Notes: a model not told the origin generated them from the letters alone. Positions 36,483 through 45,539 are shown, counted from the stretch's first letter. The stretch is DNA of 64,000 bases from Piscinibacter caeni (GCA_003265685.1 QJOU01000001.1:124001-188000); one strand, 5' to 3'. Numbers and translations are program-made.

Positions 36483-38170
36483 GCAGCCTGCTGTTGCGCG
36501 GGGGCACCGTGGTCGATCCGATCGGCGGCAGCGGGCAGCGCGATGTCGCGGTGCGCGACGGCCGCATCGTCGCGCCGCTGGCCGGTGAGCGCTACGAACG
36601 CGAGATCGACGCGACCGGCTGCGTCGTGATGGCCGGCGGCATCGACCTGCACACCCACATCGGCGGCGGCAAGGTCAACCTCGCGCGCATGCTGATGGCC
36701 GAGGACCACCGGCAAGGCGTCGAGCCGATCGCGCTGCCGGGCAATGCGCTCGAGCTGGCCTCCTGCGGCAACTGCACGCCCGGCACGCTGGCCACCGGCT
36801 ACCGCTACGTCGAGATGGGCTACACGGCGGCCTTCGAGCCGGCCATGGTGCCGAGCAACGCGCGCCACGCCCACATGGAGATGGGTGACGTGCCGGTGCT
36901 CGACCACGGCGCCTACGTGATGCTCGGCAGCGACGAGCTGTTCCTCGAGCTGCTGGCCCAGGGCGGGCCGGACCTGAAGAACTTCGACCAGATCCGCGAC
37001 TACACCGCCTGGACCATCAATGCCTCCAAGGCGATGGGCGTGAAGGTGGTCAACCCGGGCGGCATCTCGGCCTTCAAGTTCAACCAGCGCAAGCTCGACG
37101 TCAACGAGCCGCACGTGCACTGGCAGGTCACGCCGCGCCAGGTGGTGCACGCGCTGGCGCGTGCGCTCAAGGAACTCGGTGTGCCGCACCCGCTGCACAT
37201 CCACGGCAGCAACCTCGGCGTGGCGGGCAACATCCGCTCGACGCTCGAGACCATCGAGGCGCTCGAGGGCTTGCCGGCGCACCTGACGCACATCCAGTTC
37301 CACGCCTACGGCACCGAGGGCCCGAAGAAGTTCTCCTCGGCCGCGCTGCAGCTGGCCGAAGCCGTGAACGCCAACCCGCAGATCAGCATCGACGTCGGCC
37401 AGATCATGTTCGGCCAGACCGTCACCGCCTCGGGCGACACGATGCGCCAGTTCGCGCAGAGCGGCCTCGCGACCCCGCGCAAGTGGGTCGGCGCGGACAT
37501 CGAGCTGATGGCCGGCTGCGGCGTGGTGCCGTTCCGCTACCGCGAGCAGAGCTTCGTCAACGCGCTGCAGTGGGTCATCGGTCTCGAGATCTTCCTGCTC
37601 GTGAAGAACCCCTGGCAGGTGGTGCTGACCACCGACCACCCGAACGGCGGGCCGTTCACCAGCTACCCGCACCTGATCCGCCTGCTGATGGACCGCAGCT
37701 TCCGCGAGGAGCAGCTCGCCAAGCTGCACCCCGAGGTGGCGGCGAACTGCGCGCTGCGTTCGATCACGCGCGAGCTGAGCCTGGAGGAGGTGGCGATCCT
37801 CACGCGTGCCGCGCCGGCGAAGCTGCTCGGCCTGACGGACCGCGGCCAGCTCGGCGTGGGCGCGGCGGCCGACATCGCCGTCTACCGCGAGCAGGCCGAC
37901 CGCGAGGCGATGTTCCGCACGCCCGATTGGGTGTTCAAGGACGGCGTGCTGGTCGCGCAATCCGGCCGCGTGACCGCCACGCCGGTGGGCGGCACGCATT
38001 TCGTCGAGCCCGGCTTCGACCCGATCATCGAGAAGACCTTGCGCAAGCACTGGCAGGAGCGCGCCGCGATCGCCTTCGACAACGTCGCGATCACGCACGA
38101 CGAACTCTGCTCGTGCTGCAACGGCGGGCGGCTGCTGCCTGCCGCGTGCTTCAGCGGAGACGCCGCATGA
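36479..38170 (+). CDS. fhcA: Formyltransferase/hydrolase complex subunit A
   Basis: A 563-residue amidohydrolase-fold subunit that hydrolyses formyl-methylofuran to formate. Metal-site motifs are AGGIDLHTHIGGGKVN (HxH), PHPLHIHGSNLG, FHAYGTEG and a later TTDHPNGGPF with the catalytic Asp; the binuclear-site Lys region (FEPAMVPSNARHAHMEMGD on) is also present. ATG overlaps fhcB, and the stop overlaps fhcD, so the subunits are translationally coupled. Confidence 0.96.
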   Translation: MSSLLLRGGTVVDPIGGSGQRDVAVRDGRIVAPLAGERYEREIDATGCVVMAGGIDLHTHIGGGKVNLARMLMAEDHRQGVEPIALPGNALELASCGNCTPGTLATGYRYVEMGYTAAFEPAMVPSNARHAHMEMGDVPVLDHGAYVMLGSDELFLELLAQGGPDLKNFDQIRDYTAWTINASKAMGVKVVNPGGISAFKFNQRKLDVNEPHVHWQVTPRQVVHALARALKELGVPHPLHIHGSNLGVAGNIRSTLETIEALEGLPAHLTHIQFHAYGTEGPKKFSSAALQLAEAVNANPQISIDVGQIMFGQTVTASGDTMRQFAQSGLATPRKWVGADIELMAGCGVVPFRYREQSFVNALQWVIGLEIFLLVKNPWQVVLTTDHPNGGPFTSYPHLIRLLMDRSFREEQLAKLHPEVAANCALRSITRELSLEEVAILTRAAPAKLLGLTDRGQLGVGAAADIAVYREQADREAMFRTPDWVFKDGVLVAQSGRVTATPVGGTHFVEPGFDPIIEKTLRKHWQERAAIAFDNVAITHDELCSCCNGGRLLPAACFSGDAA

Positions 38171-39075
38171 TCCGCAACGGCGTCACCATCGACGACACCT
38201 TCGCCGAAGCCTTTCCGATGAAGGGCACGCGGCTCGTGATCACCGCGCACAACGCCACCTGGGCGCGCCACGCGGCGGTGGCGGCCACCGGCTTCGCGAC
38301 CTCGGTGATCGCCTGCGGCTGCGAGGCCGGCATCGAGCGCGAACTCGCCCCCGACGAAACCCCCGACGGCCGGCCCGGCATCGCGGTGCTGATCTTCTCG
38401 ATGTCGGGCAAGGAGCTCGCCAAGCAGATCGAGCGGCGTGTCGGGCAATGTGTGCTGACCTGCCCGACCACGGCGGTCTACGCCGGCATCGCGGACGGCG
38501 AGGCCGTGGCGCTGGGCAAGAACCTGCGCTTCTTCGGCGACGGCTGGCAGATCAGCAAGGTGATCGGCGGCATCCGCTACTGGCGCGTGCCGGTGATGGA
38601 CGGCGAATTCGTGGCGCAGGAAACCACCGCGGTGGTCAAGGGCGTGGGCGGCGGCAACCTGCTGCTGCTGGCGCGCGACACCGACGCCGCGCTGGCCGCG
38701 GCAGAGGCCGCGGTGGCCGCGATGCAGAAGCTGCCCAACGTGATCATGCCCTTCCCCGGCGGGGTGGTGCGCTCCGGCTCCAAGGTCGGCAGCAAGTACC
38801 CGGCGCTCGGCGCCTCCACGAACGATGCGTTCTGCCCCAGCCTGGTGGGCCTGGCGGCGAAGACCGAACTGACCGCGGAGACCCGCTGCGTGATGGAGAT
38901 CGTGATCGACGGCCTGACCGAGGCCGACGTGGCCGCCGCGATGCGCGCCGGGCTGGAGGCCGGCATCGCCCTCGGCGCGGCCGGCGGCCTGCTGCGCATC
39001 TCGGCGGGCAACTACGGCGGCAAGCTCGGGCCCTTCCACTTCCACCTGCGCAAGCTGATGGGGGAGGGGTCATGA
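38167..39075 (+). CDS. fhcD: Formylmethanofuran:H4MPT formyltransferase (complex subunit D)
   Basis: A 302-residue Ftr homologue that transfers the formyl group between H4MPT and methylofuran. It reads NGVTIDDTFAEAFPMKGTRLVITAHN, GFATSVIACGCEAGIERELAPDETPDGRPG, ELAKQIERRVGQCVLTCPTTAVYAG and the C-terminal ISAGNYGGKLGPFHFHLRKLM. Length equals archaeal Ftr. It overlaps fhcA and fhcC by 4 bp. Confidence 0.96.
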   Translation: MIRNGVTIDDTFAEAFPMKGTRLVITAHNATWARHAAVAATGFATSVIACGCEAGIERELAPDETPDGRPGIAVLIFSMSGKELAKQIERRVGQCVLTCPTTAVYAGIADGEAVALGKNLRFFGDGWQISKVIGGIRYWRVPVMDGEFVAQETTAVVKGVGGGNLLLLARDTDAALAAAEAAVAAMQKLPNVIMPFPGGVVRSGSKVGSKYPALGASTNDAFCPSLVGLAAKTELTAETRCVMEIVIDGLTEADVAAAMRAGLEAGIALGAAGGLLRISAGNYGGKLGPFHFHLRKLMGEGS

Positions 39076-39863
39076 GCGGTTGGACCCTGAAGCTCAAGAG
39101 CGCGCCGACGCTGCGGCTCGACCTGCGTGGCGTGCTGCCGGGGCTCGACGATCCCGCGGCGCTGTCGGTCGGCTGCGGCAACGCGCTCGTGCCGCTGGCC
39201 GAGTTCTTCAGCGCGACCCGGCGCGACGACGACAAGCTCGTGCTCGAGGGCGATCTCGCCAAGGTGGACCGCATCGGCTGGCAGATGACGCAAGGCACGC
39301 TGATCGTCGACGGCCCGGTCGGCGACCACGCGGGCGGCGCGATGCGCGGCGGCGAACTGCGCATCGGCGGCAATGCGCGCGACCTGGCCGGCTGCGAGAT
39401 GGCCGGCGGCCTGCTCGAGATCGGCGGCGATGTCGGCGACTTCGCCGCGAGCACCTTGCCCGGCAGCATGGACGGCATGCGCGGCGGAACGCTGATCGTG
39501 CGCGGCCGCGCCGGCGCGCGCTTCGGCGACCGCATGCGCCGCGGCACCGCGCTGCTGTTCGGCGACGCGGGAGACTTCCTCGGCTCGCGCATGGTGGCCG
39601 GCACCATCGCGCTGGCCGGCCGATGCGGCGCGCATGCGGGCTACGGCATGCGGCGCGGCAGCCTGGTGTTCGCTGGCGCGGCGCCGGCCGACTCGCCGAC
39701 CTTCGTGCCGGCGGTCGCCGACGCGCCGGTGTTCTGGCAGCTGCTGGCGCGCGACCTGGCGCGCCATGGCGGCGCCTTCGCCGAGCTGCCGCGCCGCGCC
39801 ATCCGGCGCCGCCTGGGCGATCTCGCCGCCGGCGGCAAGGGCGAGCTGATCACGCTGGCCTGA
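39072..39863 (+). CDS. fhcC: Formyltransferase/hydrolase complex subunit C
   Basis: A 263-residue FwdC-like beta-helix protein. The repeated GG-rich turns (GDHAGGAMRGGELRIGGNARD, MAGGLLEIGGDVGDF, MRGGTLIVRGRAGARFG, MRRGTALLFGDAGDFLG, MRRGSLVFAG) are typical of the glutamate-synthase-type right-handed helix. It holds the complex together and has no catalytic motif. GGAGGGG precedes the ATG, which overlaps fhcD. Confidence 0.94.
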   Translation: MSGWTLKLKSAPTLRLDLRGVLPGLDDPAALSVGCGNALVPLAEFFSATRRDDDKLVLEGDLAKVDRIGWQMTQGTLIVDGPVGDHAGGAMRGGELRIGGNARDLAGCEMAGGLLEIGGDVGDFAASTLPGSMDGMRGGTLIVRGRAGARFGDRMRRGTALLFGDAGDFLGSRMVAGTIALAGRCGAHAGYGMRRGSLVFAGAAPADSPTFVPAVADAPVFWQLLARDLARHGGAFAELPRRAIRRRLGDLAAGGKGELITLA

Positions 39864-39903
39864 GAATCGCCGCCTTCTTTCCTTCCCCACTTCCGAAGAC
39901 GAC

Positions 39904-40434
39904 ATGAACGACTACCTGTTCCACGCCGGCGAGGCGACCGTGCTCGCGGCCGAAGGCCAGTTCACCGATGCGATGCCCGAGATCCTGATCGGCCGCACCA
40001 GCGGCCCGGTCGGCCAGGCCTTCGCCAACATGATGGCGCAGACCAAGGGCCACACCGCGATGTTCGCGATCCGCGCCTGCAACCAGCTGGTGCGCCCCGC
40101 GACCATCCTCGTGCCGAAGGTGACGCTCAAGGACGTCGCCAACATCGACCTGTTCGGCGGCGTGGTGCAGAGCGCCACCGCCGACGCGGTGGTCGACTGC
40201 CTGATCGAGGGCGTCATCCCCAAGGCGCTGGCCAACGAGCTGTGCATCATCAGCCTGGTGTGGATCGATCCGCGCTGCGCGAAGGACCCGAACCTCGACA
40301 AGAAGGACATGTACCGCACCAACTACGAGGCGACGAAACTCGCGATCAAGCGTGCGCTGAACAACGAGCCTTCCGTCGAGGAGCTCATCGCGAACCGCCA
40401 CACCATCAAGCACGACATGGACGACTGGAGCTGA
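39904..40434 (+). CDS. Formaldehyde-activating enzyme homologue lacking the catalytic His
   Basis: A 176-residue Fae-family protein: ILIGRTSGPVGQAFANMMAQTKGHTAMFAIRACNQLVRPATILVPKVTLK and IDLFGGVVQSATADAV align with Fae. Where Fae has AHIDLIIG this protein reads AMPEILIG, so the acid/base His is a Met, and the N-terminus is different. Fae homologues of this sort exist in methylotrophs (Fae2/Fae3 type) without shown activity. Its place between fhcC and pabBC suggests a binding or regulatory role. Confidence 0.88.
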   Translation: MNDYLFHAGEATVLAAEGQFTDAMPEILIGRTSGPVGQAFANMMAQTKGHTAMFAIRACNQLVRPATILVPKVTLKDVANIDLFGGVVQSATADAVVDCLIEGVIPKALANELCIISLVWIDPRCAKDPNLDKKDMYRTNYEATKLAIKRALNNEPSVEELIANRHTIKHDMDDWS

Positions 40435-40442
40435 GGCTCCCG

Positions 40443-42275
40443 ATGGACGGGGTGTTCGCGCTGCTCGACGACCGCGACGCGAGCGCGGCGCACCCGACGA
40501 GCCGGCTCTACACCGGCTTCGTGCGCGAGCACCGTTGCACCGACCCGGCCACGCTCGACGCGCTGTGTGCGGCGGTGGAAGCCGACCAGCGGACCGGCCT
40601 GCACGCCGTGCTGCTGGCGGACTACGAATGGGGCGCGAAGCTGCTGGGTGCCGGCGTGCTGGCGCGTGATCACGGGGCCTGCCTGCGCGTGCTGATGTTC
40701 GGGCGCCTCGAGCGCCTCGCGCGCGCGCAGGTCGACGAGCGCCTCGCCACGGTGACCGGCGCGCCCTGCGGCACGCTGGACCTGCGCGCGAGCGTCACGC
40801 GCGAGGAGTTCACCGAGGCCATCGCGCGCATCCATGCCGCGATCGCCGACGGCCAGACCTACCAGGTCAACTACACCTACCGCCTGACCGGCCGCGCCTA
40901 CGGCGAGCCGCTGGCGCTCTACCGTGCGCTGCGCACCCGCCAGCCGGTGGCCTACGGCGCCTTCCTCGCGCTGGCCGAGGGCGCCTGCGTGCTCTCGCTC
41001 TCGCCGGAGCTGTTCGTGCGCCATGCTGCGGGCATCGCCACCGCGCGGCCGATGAAGGGCACGGCCGCGCGCATCACCGCGCCCGAGGGCGACAGCGAGA
41101 CCGCGCGGCTGCTCTCGCTGGACATCAAGAACCGCGCCGAGAACCTGATGATCGTCGACCTGCTGCGCAACGATCTCGGGCGCATCGCGGTGACCGGTTC
41201 GGTGACGGTGCCCGAGCTGTTCGCGATCGAGCCGTACACGACGGTCTTCCAGATGACCTCGACGGTGCAGGCGCGGCTGAAGCCCGAGGTCGACCTCGCC
41301 GCGCTGCTGCGCGCGGTGTTCCCCTGCGGCTCGATCACCGGTGCGCCCAAGCACCACACGATGGGCCTGATCGCCGCGCTCGAGAGCACGCCGCGCGGCC
41401 TGTACTGCGGCGCGATCGGCTGGCTCGACGCGCCGCCGCCGGGCCGGCGCCTGGGCGACCTGTGCCTGTCCGTGGCGATCCGCACGCTGGTTCTCGGCGC
41501 GCCGCAGGCCGACGCCACGCGGCCGCTGCGCCTGGGCATCGGCGCCGGCATCGTGAAGGACAGCGTGGCGGCGGACGAATACGAGGAATGCCGCCTGAAG
41601 GCGCGTTTCCTCACCGGCCTGGATCCGGGCTTCGAGCTGTTCGAGACCGTGCTTGCGCAGGCCGACGGGAGCCTGCCGCACCTGGCCCGTCACCTCGCGC
41701 GGCTGGAACGCAGCGCCGCGGCGCTGGGCTTCGCCCTGGACGTGGACGCCGCCCGCGAGGCGCTGCTCGACGCGGCACGTTCGCCCGCCGGCAGCGCGCG
41801 GCGGCTGCGCCTGGCGCTCGCGAAGCAGGGCCGCCTCGTGCTGACGCAGGCGCCGCTCGCGCCACTGCCCGAGGGGGAGGTCGGCCTGCTGATCGCGCCG
41901 CAACGCCTGCCGTCGGCCGATCCGCTCGCGGCCCACAAGACGACCCGCCGGGCCCATTACGACGCGGGCGTGCGCGCCGCCGAGGCGGCCGGTGCGTTCG
42001 ACAGCCTGTTCCTCACGGCCGACGGCCGGCTGGTCGAGGGCGGGCGCAGCTCGGTGTTCCTGCGCCTGGGGGGCCGCTGGTTCACGCCCCCGCTGGCCGA
42101 TGGCGCCCTGCCCGGCGTGATGCGCTCGGTGCTGCTCGACGACCCGGCCTGGAACGCGCAGGAGCGCCGCCTGACGCTGGCCGACCTGGAGGCGGCCGAG
42201 GCGGTGGTGGTCTGCAACGCGCTGCGCGGCGTGCTGCCGGCGCGCCTGCTGCAGCCCGTGCCGGCGGCGCCGTGA
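40443..42275 (+). CDS. pabB: Aminodeoxychorismate synthase component I fused to aminodeoxychorismate lyase (PabBC)
   Basis: A 610-residue fusion making p-aminobenzoate from chorismate. The PabB part (about 1-395) has IADGQTYQVNYTYRLTG, SLSPELFVRH, ATARPMKGTA, LMIVDLLRNDLGRIA and PCGSITGAPKHHTMGLI. The PabC part (about 400-610) is a PLP lyase: FELFETVLAQADGSLPHL, a Lys in AHKTTRRAHYDAG and DGRLVEGGRSSVFLR. pABA is the substrate of beta-RFAP synthase, which explains its presence next to fhc. The glutaminase PabA is not in the window. Confidence 0.92.
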   Translation: MDGVFALLDDRDASAAHPTSRLYTGFVREHRCTDPATLDALCAAVEADQRTGLHAVLLADYEWGAKLLGAGVLARDHGACLRVLMFGRLERLARAQVDERLATVTGAPCGTLDLRASVTREEFTEAIARIHAAIADGQTYQVNYTYRLTGRAYGEPLALYRALRTRQPVAYGAFLALAEGACVLSLSPELFVRHAAGIATARPMKGTAARITAPEGDSETARLLSLDIKNRAENLMIVDLLRNDLGRIAVTGSVTVPELFAIEPYTTVFQMTSTVQARLKPEVDLAALLRAVFPCGSITGAPKHHTMGLIAALESTPRGLYCGAIGWLDAPPPGRRLGDLCLSVAIRTLVLGAPQADATRPLRLGIGAGIVKDSVAADEYEECRLKARFLTGLDPGFELFETVLAQADGSLPHLARHLARLERSAAALGFALDVDAAREALLDAARSPAGSARRLRLALAKQGRLVLTQAPLAPLPEGEVGLLIAPQRLPSADPLAAHKTTRRAHYDAGVRAAEAAGAFDSLFLTADGRLVEGGRSSVFLRLGGRWFTPPLADGALPGVMRSVLLDDPAWNAQERRLTLADLEAAEAVVVCNALRGVLPARLLQPVPAAP

Positions 42276-42931
42276 CGCTCGCGCTGTTCGACCTGGATCA
42301 CACGCTGATCCCGTTCGACAGCGGCATGGCCTGGACGCGCTTCCTGATCGGGCGCGGTGCCTTGCCGCCGGAGGCGGAGGACCGCTACCTCGACTGCTGC
42401 CGCCGGCATGTCGAGGGCACGCTGGACATCCATGCGCTGCACCACGCGGCGATCGGCCCGCTGCACGCCTTCGAGCCGGCGCAGCTCGACGCGTGGCGCG
42501 CCGAGTTCGGCGCGGCGATGCAGCAGCACCTGCCGGCTGAGATGCGTGCGCTGGTGCGCCGCCACCTCGAGGCGGGCGACCTGTGTGCGCTCGTCACCGC
42601 CACCAGCCGGCTGATCGCCGAGCCGCTCGCCCGGGGTTTCGGCCTGGACCATGTGCTGGCCACCGAATCGGAGCTGGTCGACGGCCGACCGACGGGCGCC
42701 ATCGTCGGCCTGCCGTGTTTTCGTGCGCACAAGGTGGTGCACGTCGGCCAGTGGCTGGCCCGGCTGGGCCGGCCGCCGCTGGGCGCCTTCGAGCGCTCCT
42801 GCTTCTATTCGGATTCGATCGGCGACCTGCCGCTCATGACGAAAGTCACGGATCCGGTCGCGGTGCGGCCCGACGAACGGCTGCGCGCCCATGCGATCAC
42901 GCACGGTTGGGCCTGTTTTCCACCCGGATAG
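42272..42931 (+). CDS. HAD-superfamily IB phosphatase (SerB-like)
   Basis: A 219-residue HAD hydrolase starting TLALFDLDHTLIPFDSGMAW (DxDxT nucleophile loop), with a helical cap, LVTATSRLIAEPLARGFG (motif II Thr), ATESELVDGRPTG and FYSDSIGDLPLM (motif III/IV acids). This is the HAD-IB SerB-like subtype; the substrate is unknown. GTG overlaps the pabBC stop (GTGA). As last gene of the fhc block it might dephosphorylate a cofactor intermediate; dephospho-H4MPT is the known form in Methylobacterium. Confidence 0.85.
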   Translation: MTLALFDLDHTLIPFDSGMAWTRFLIGRGALPPEAEDRYLDCCRRHVEGTLDIHALHHAAIGPLHAFEPAQLDAWRAEFGAAMQQHLPAEMRALVRRHLEAGDLCALVTATSRLIAEPLARGFGLDHVLATESELVDGRPTGAIVGLPCFRAHKVVHVGQWLARLGRPPLGAFERSCFYSDSIGDLPLMTKVTDPVAVRPDERLRAHAITHGWACFPPG

Positions 42932-42944
42932 CGCACGCACGTCT

Positions 42945-42971
42945 CAAGTCGGTGCGCCGGCACGCCGATAG
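42945..42971 (+). promoter_or_regulatory. Candidate sigma28 (FliA) promoter for the chemoreceptor gene
   Basis: GCCGATAG (42964-42971) matches the sigma28 -10 GCCGATAA at 7 of 8 positions, and CAAG lies 15 bases upstream as a weak -35. It is about 60 bp before the chemoreceptor ATG, and the class is known to transcribe chemotaxis genes. Confidence 0.5.
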
Positions 42972-43033
42972 CCCGCCCAGGAATCGGTGCTTGGCAGTAA
43001 GCCGAACGTTCGTTGCGCCAATGGAGGCTCGGG

Positions 43034-44143
43034 ATGGAATGGGTTCGCAGGTTCAGTCTGGTGAAGCGGGTGGTGGCCGGCATGTCGGTGATGAGCGCGG
43101 GCAGCATCGGCCTGGGCGCCTCGGGGGCCTGGGCGGCCTCGCACGCCGCGGCGTCCTACGCCACGCCGCTGGCGCTGGCCACCGGAGGCGTCGCGCTGTT
43201 CGGTGCGCTGGCCACCTGGGCCATCGTCAGCAGCATCAAGTCCAGCGTCGAGCCGACGGTGCAGGCGGTGATCCGCATCGCCGGAGGTGACCTGGAGACC
43301 AAGATCGAATCGACCGGCAAGGACGAGATCTCCTGGCTGCGCTACGAGCTCAACTCGATGCGCAAGAAGCTGCGCACCATGGTGCTGGACGTGCGGCAGA
43401 CGGCCGACGGTGTGGGCGTGGCCTCGGTGGAGATCGCCAGCGGCAACACCGACCTCTCCTCGCGCACCGAGAGCCAGGCCAGCGCGCTGCAGCAGACCGC
43501 GAGCTCGATGCAGCACCTCGCCCAGTCGGTGCAGGAAACGGCCCGCACGACGCAGGAGGCGCGCCACGTGGTGCAGGCCTCCAGCCGCGCGGCGGAGCAG
43601 GGCGCGCAGACCATGCAGCAGGTCGTCGAGCGCATGGGCGAGATCAACACCAGCGCGTCGCGCATCGGCGAGATCATCGGCGTGATCGACGGAATCGCCT
43701 TCCAGACCAACATCCTCGCCCTGAACGCGGCCGTCGAGGCGGCGCGGGCCGGCGAACACGGCCGCGGCTTCGCGGTGGTGGCCTCCGAGGTGCGTGCGCT
43801 GGCGCAGCGCAGCTCGACCGCGGCGCGCGAGATCAAGACGCTGATCAGCGACAGCTCCTCGCGCGTGGACGCCGGCTCCCGGCTGGTGGACGAGGCGGGC
43901 GGCCAGATGAAGGAGATCCTCGCCAGCGTGCAGAAGGCCAATGCGCTGATCGGCGAGATCGCCGAGGCCGGCCAGACGCAGGGCGAGGGGCTGGCGCAGG
44001 TGAACCAGGCGGTGGCCCAGATCGACACCGTCACGCAGCAGAACGCCGCGCTGGTGGAGCAGCTGGCCGCGGCGGCGCAGTCGCTGAAGGACCAGTCGGG
44101 CCGCCTCGGCGAGGCGATGAGTTCCTTCCGCGTCGCCGCCTGA
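43034..44143 (+). CDS. Methyl-accepting chemotaxis protein without a periplasmic sensor domain
   Basis: A 369-residue MCP. Two hydrophobic segments (about 17-38 and 47-68) are separated by only a few residues, so there is no periplasmic ligand domain. A HAMP-like linker (about 70-125) leads to the signalling domain with the hairpin tip [48 protein letters not shown]. Start 43034 has GGAGG 6 bases upstream. It has no C-terminal CheR-docking pentapeptide. Input probably comes from the membrane region or a partner. Confidence 0.92.
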   Translation: MEWVRRFSLVKRVVAGMSVMSAGSIGLGASGAWAASHAAASYATPLALATGGVALFGALATWAIVSSIKSSVEPTVQAVIRIAGGDLETKIESTGKDEISWLRYELNSMRKKLRTMVLDVRQTADGVGVASVEIASGNTDLSSRTESQASALQQTASSMQHLAQSVQETARTTQEARHVVQASSRAAEQGAQTMQQVVERMGEINTSASRIGEIIGVIDGIAFQTNILALNAAVEAARAGEHGRGFAVVASEVRALAQRSSTAAREIKTLISDSSSRVDAGSRLVDEAGGQMKEILASVQKANALIGEIAEAGQTQGEGLAQVNQAVAQIDTVTQQNAALVEQLAAAAQSLKDQSGRLGEAMSSFRVAA

Positions 44144-44166
44144 TCAGGGCCGGGCCAGGGGGTCTC

Positions 44167-44799
44167 TCAGGGCGTCTCCGCGAGGGCGGCGCGCAGCGAT
44201 GCGACGCGCTTGCGCGTGCCGGGGTGCGTCGCGGTGTCCTGCGTCATGCCCAGGTGCATGAAGGCCATCAGCGCGATCGCCGGGTCCTGCCCCATGCGGC
44301 GCATCGCCCGCACCGCGAAGGCATCGGCCTCGAACTCCTGCCGGTGCGCCAGCCGCGAGGCCTCGCGGCCCAGCGCGCCGGCCACCGGGTCGGTCGTCCC
44401 GGGGTGGACCTCTCCCGGAATCCAGCGCTGGTAGACCAGCGCCATCTGCAGCCAGTGCCGCTGCATCACGTGGCCCAGCTCGTGCGCCAGCACGAAGCAG
44501 CGCTCGCCTTCGCTCAGGTCGGCCAGCGACTCGTTGGCCATCACGATGTGCCCGTGCACCGTCTCGGCCAGCACCGGCCCACGGATCACGCGCAGGTCCA
44601 CCGGCGGCAGCTCCGGCAGGCCCGCCAGCACCGCCGCGAAGCTGTGCCGCACCAGCTGGGCCGGCGCGCTGTCGGGATCGGCTCCCGGCTGCGCTTCGAA
44701 CCGTTGCTGCTGCGAACGCCGCAGCACGTCGACGATGTCTTCGGCATGCGCCGAACCCACCAGGGACAGGACCAGGAGCAGAAACCGCCACGCTCGCAT
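44167..44799 (-). CDS. Exported M48-family metallopeptidase
   Basis: A 210-residue protein with a signal peptide (MRAWRFLLLVLSLVGSAHA) and an M48 core: VLAHELGHVMQRH (zinc motif HELGH, 106-110) and HRQEFEADAFAVRAMRRMG with the third ligand Glu. It should work in the periplasm, in envelope protein quality control or processing. Length is short, without TPRs. GAGG lies 6 bases before the ATG, and a sigma54-like promoter lies 55 bp upstream, separating it from the response regulator gene. Confidence 0.86.
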   Translation of the reverse strand: MRAWRFLLLVLSLVGSAHAEDIVDVLRRSQQQRFEAQPGADPDSAPAQLVRHSFAAVLAGLPELPPVDLRVIRGPVLAETVHGHIVMANESLADLSEGERCFVLAHELGHVMQRHWLQMALVYQRWIPGEVHPGTTDPVAGALGREASRLAHRQEFEADAFAVRAMRRMGQDPAIALMAFMHLGMTQDTATHPGTRKRVASLRAALAETP

Positions 44800-44853
44800 G
44801 TTGCACCTCGCTGGGCCGCCTCGACCTGCGAGGCATCTTGACGGGTGTCTATC

Positions 44854-44868
44854 GCAACCGGCGTGCCA
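44854..44868 (-). promoter_or_regulatory. Candidate sigma54 promoter before the M48 peptidase gene
   Basis: On the minus strand TGGCACG, four bases, TTGC matches the full sigma54 consensus. The predicted start at about 44842 gives a 43-base leader. A perfect palindrome GGGTTAACCC (44875-44884) lies just upstream. Confidence 0.55.
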
Positions 44869-44906
44869 GATTAGGGGTTAACCCTGACCTGGGGGGTGAT
44901 GGGGGG

Positions 44907-45539
44907 TCAGATCTGGATCAGCCCCCACTGCAGCGCCACCAGCGTCAGCTCGGACTGGTTGTTCGCGCCGAGCTTCTGCTTCACGTGGTAGAGGTGGGTG
45001 CCGACGGTGCTGGGCGAGAGCTTCAGGTTCTCGGCGATTTGCGCCACGCTCTGGCCGCGGGCGAGCTGGATGAAGACCGAGAACTCGCGCTCGGAAAGGG
45101 CCTCGGCCGGGCTGGTCTCGCCCTTGACCTGGGCCATCGCCAGCGAGCGGGCGGTCTGTGCGTCGACGTAGGCCTCGCCGGCGGCCACCGCCGTGACCGC
45201 GGCGATCAGCGCATCGGGCGCGCTGCGCTTGGTCAGGTAGCCGAGCGCGCCGGCGCGCAGCACGCGGCGCGGGTGGGCCGTGTCCTCGTGCGCCGAGAGC
45301 ACCAGGATGCGCGCCTTGGCGTCCTGCGCCAGGAGGCGCCGCACCGCCTCCAGCCCGCCCATGCCGGGCATCGAGATGTCCATCACCACCACGTCGGGCT
45401 TCACGCGGCCGTACTCGGCGCAGGCCTGCTCGCCGCTGTCGAGCTCCGCCACCACCTCGACGGCGGCATCGGCCAGCAGCATGCGGAAGCCCATGCGCAC
45501 CAGCGCATGGTCGTCGACCAGCATCACGCGGATCGTCAT
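44907..45539 (-). CDS. NarL/LuxR-type response regulator
   Basis: A 210-residue two-component regulator. The receiver (about 1-120) has IRVMLVDDHALVRMGF, the phospho-acceptor region PDVVVMDISMPGMGG and LVLSAHED, then YLTKRSAPD with the conserved Lys. The C-terminal LuxR helix-turn-helix (about 145-205) has LSEREFSVFIQLARGQSVAQIAENLKLSPSTVGTHLYHVKQKL. ATG overlaps the kinase stop by 4 bp. Its targets may include the pqq or quinoprotein genes, inferred from position only. Confidence 0.94.
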   Translation of the reverse strand: MTIRVMLVDDHALVRMGFRMLLADAAVEVVAELDSGEQACAEYGRVKPDVVVMDISMPGMGGLEAVRRLLAQDAKARILVLSAHEDTAHPRRVLRAGALGYLTKRSAPDALIAAVTAVAAGEAYVDAQTARSLAMAQVKGETSPAEALSEREFSVFIQLARGQSVAQIAENLKLSPSTVGTHLYHVKQKLGANNQSELTLVALQWGLIQI

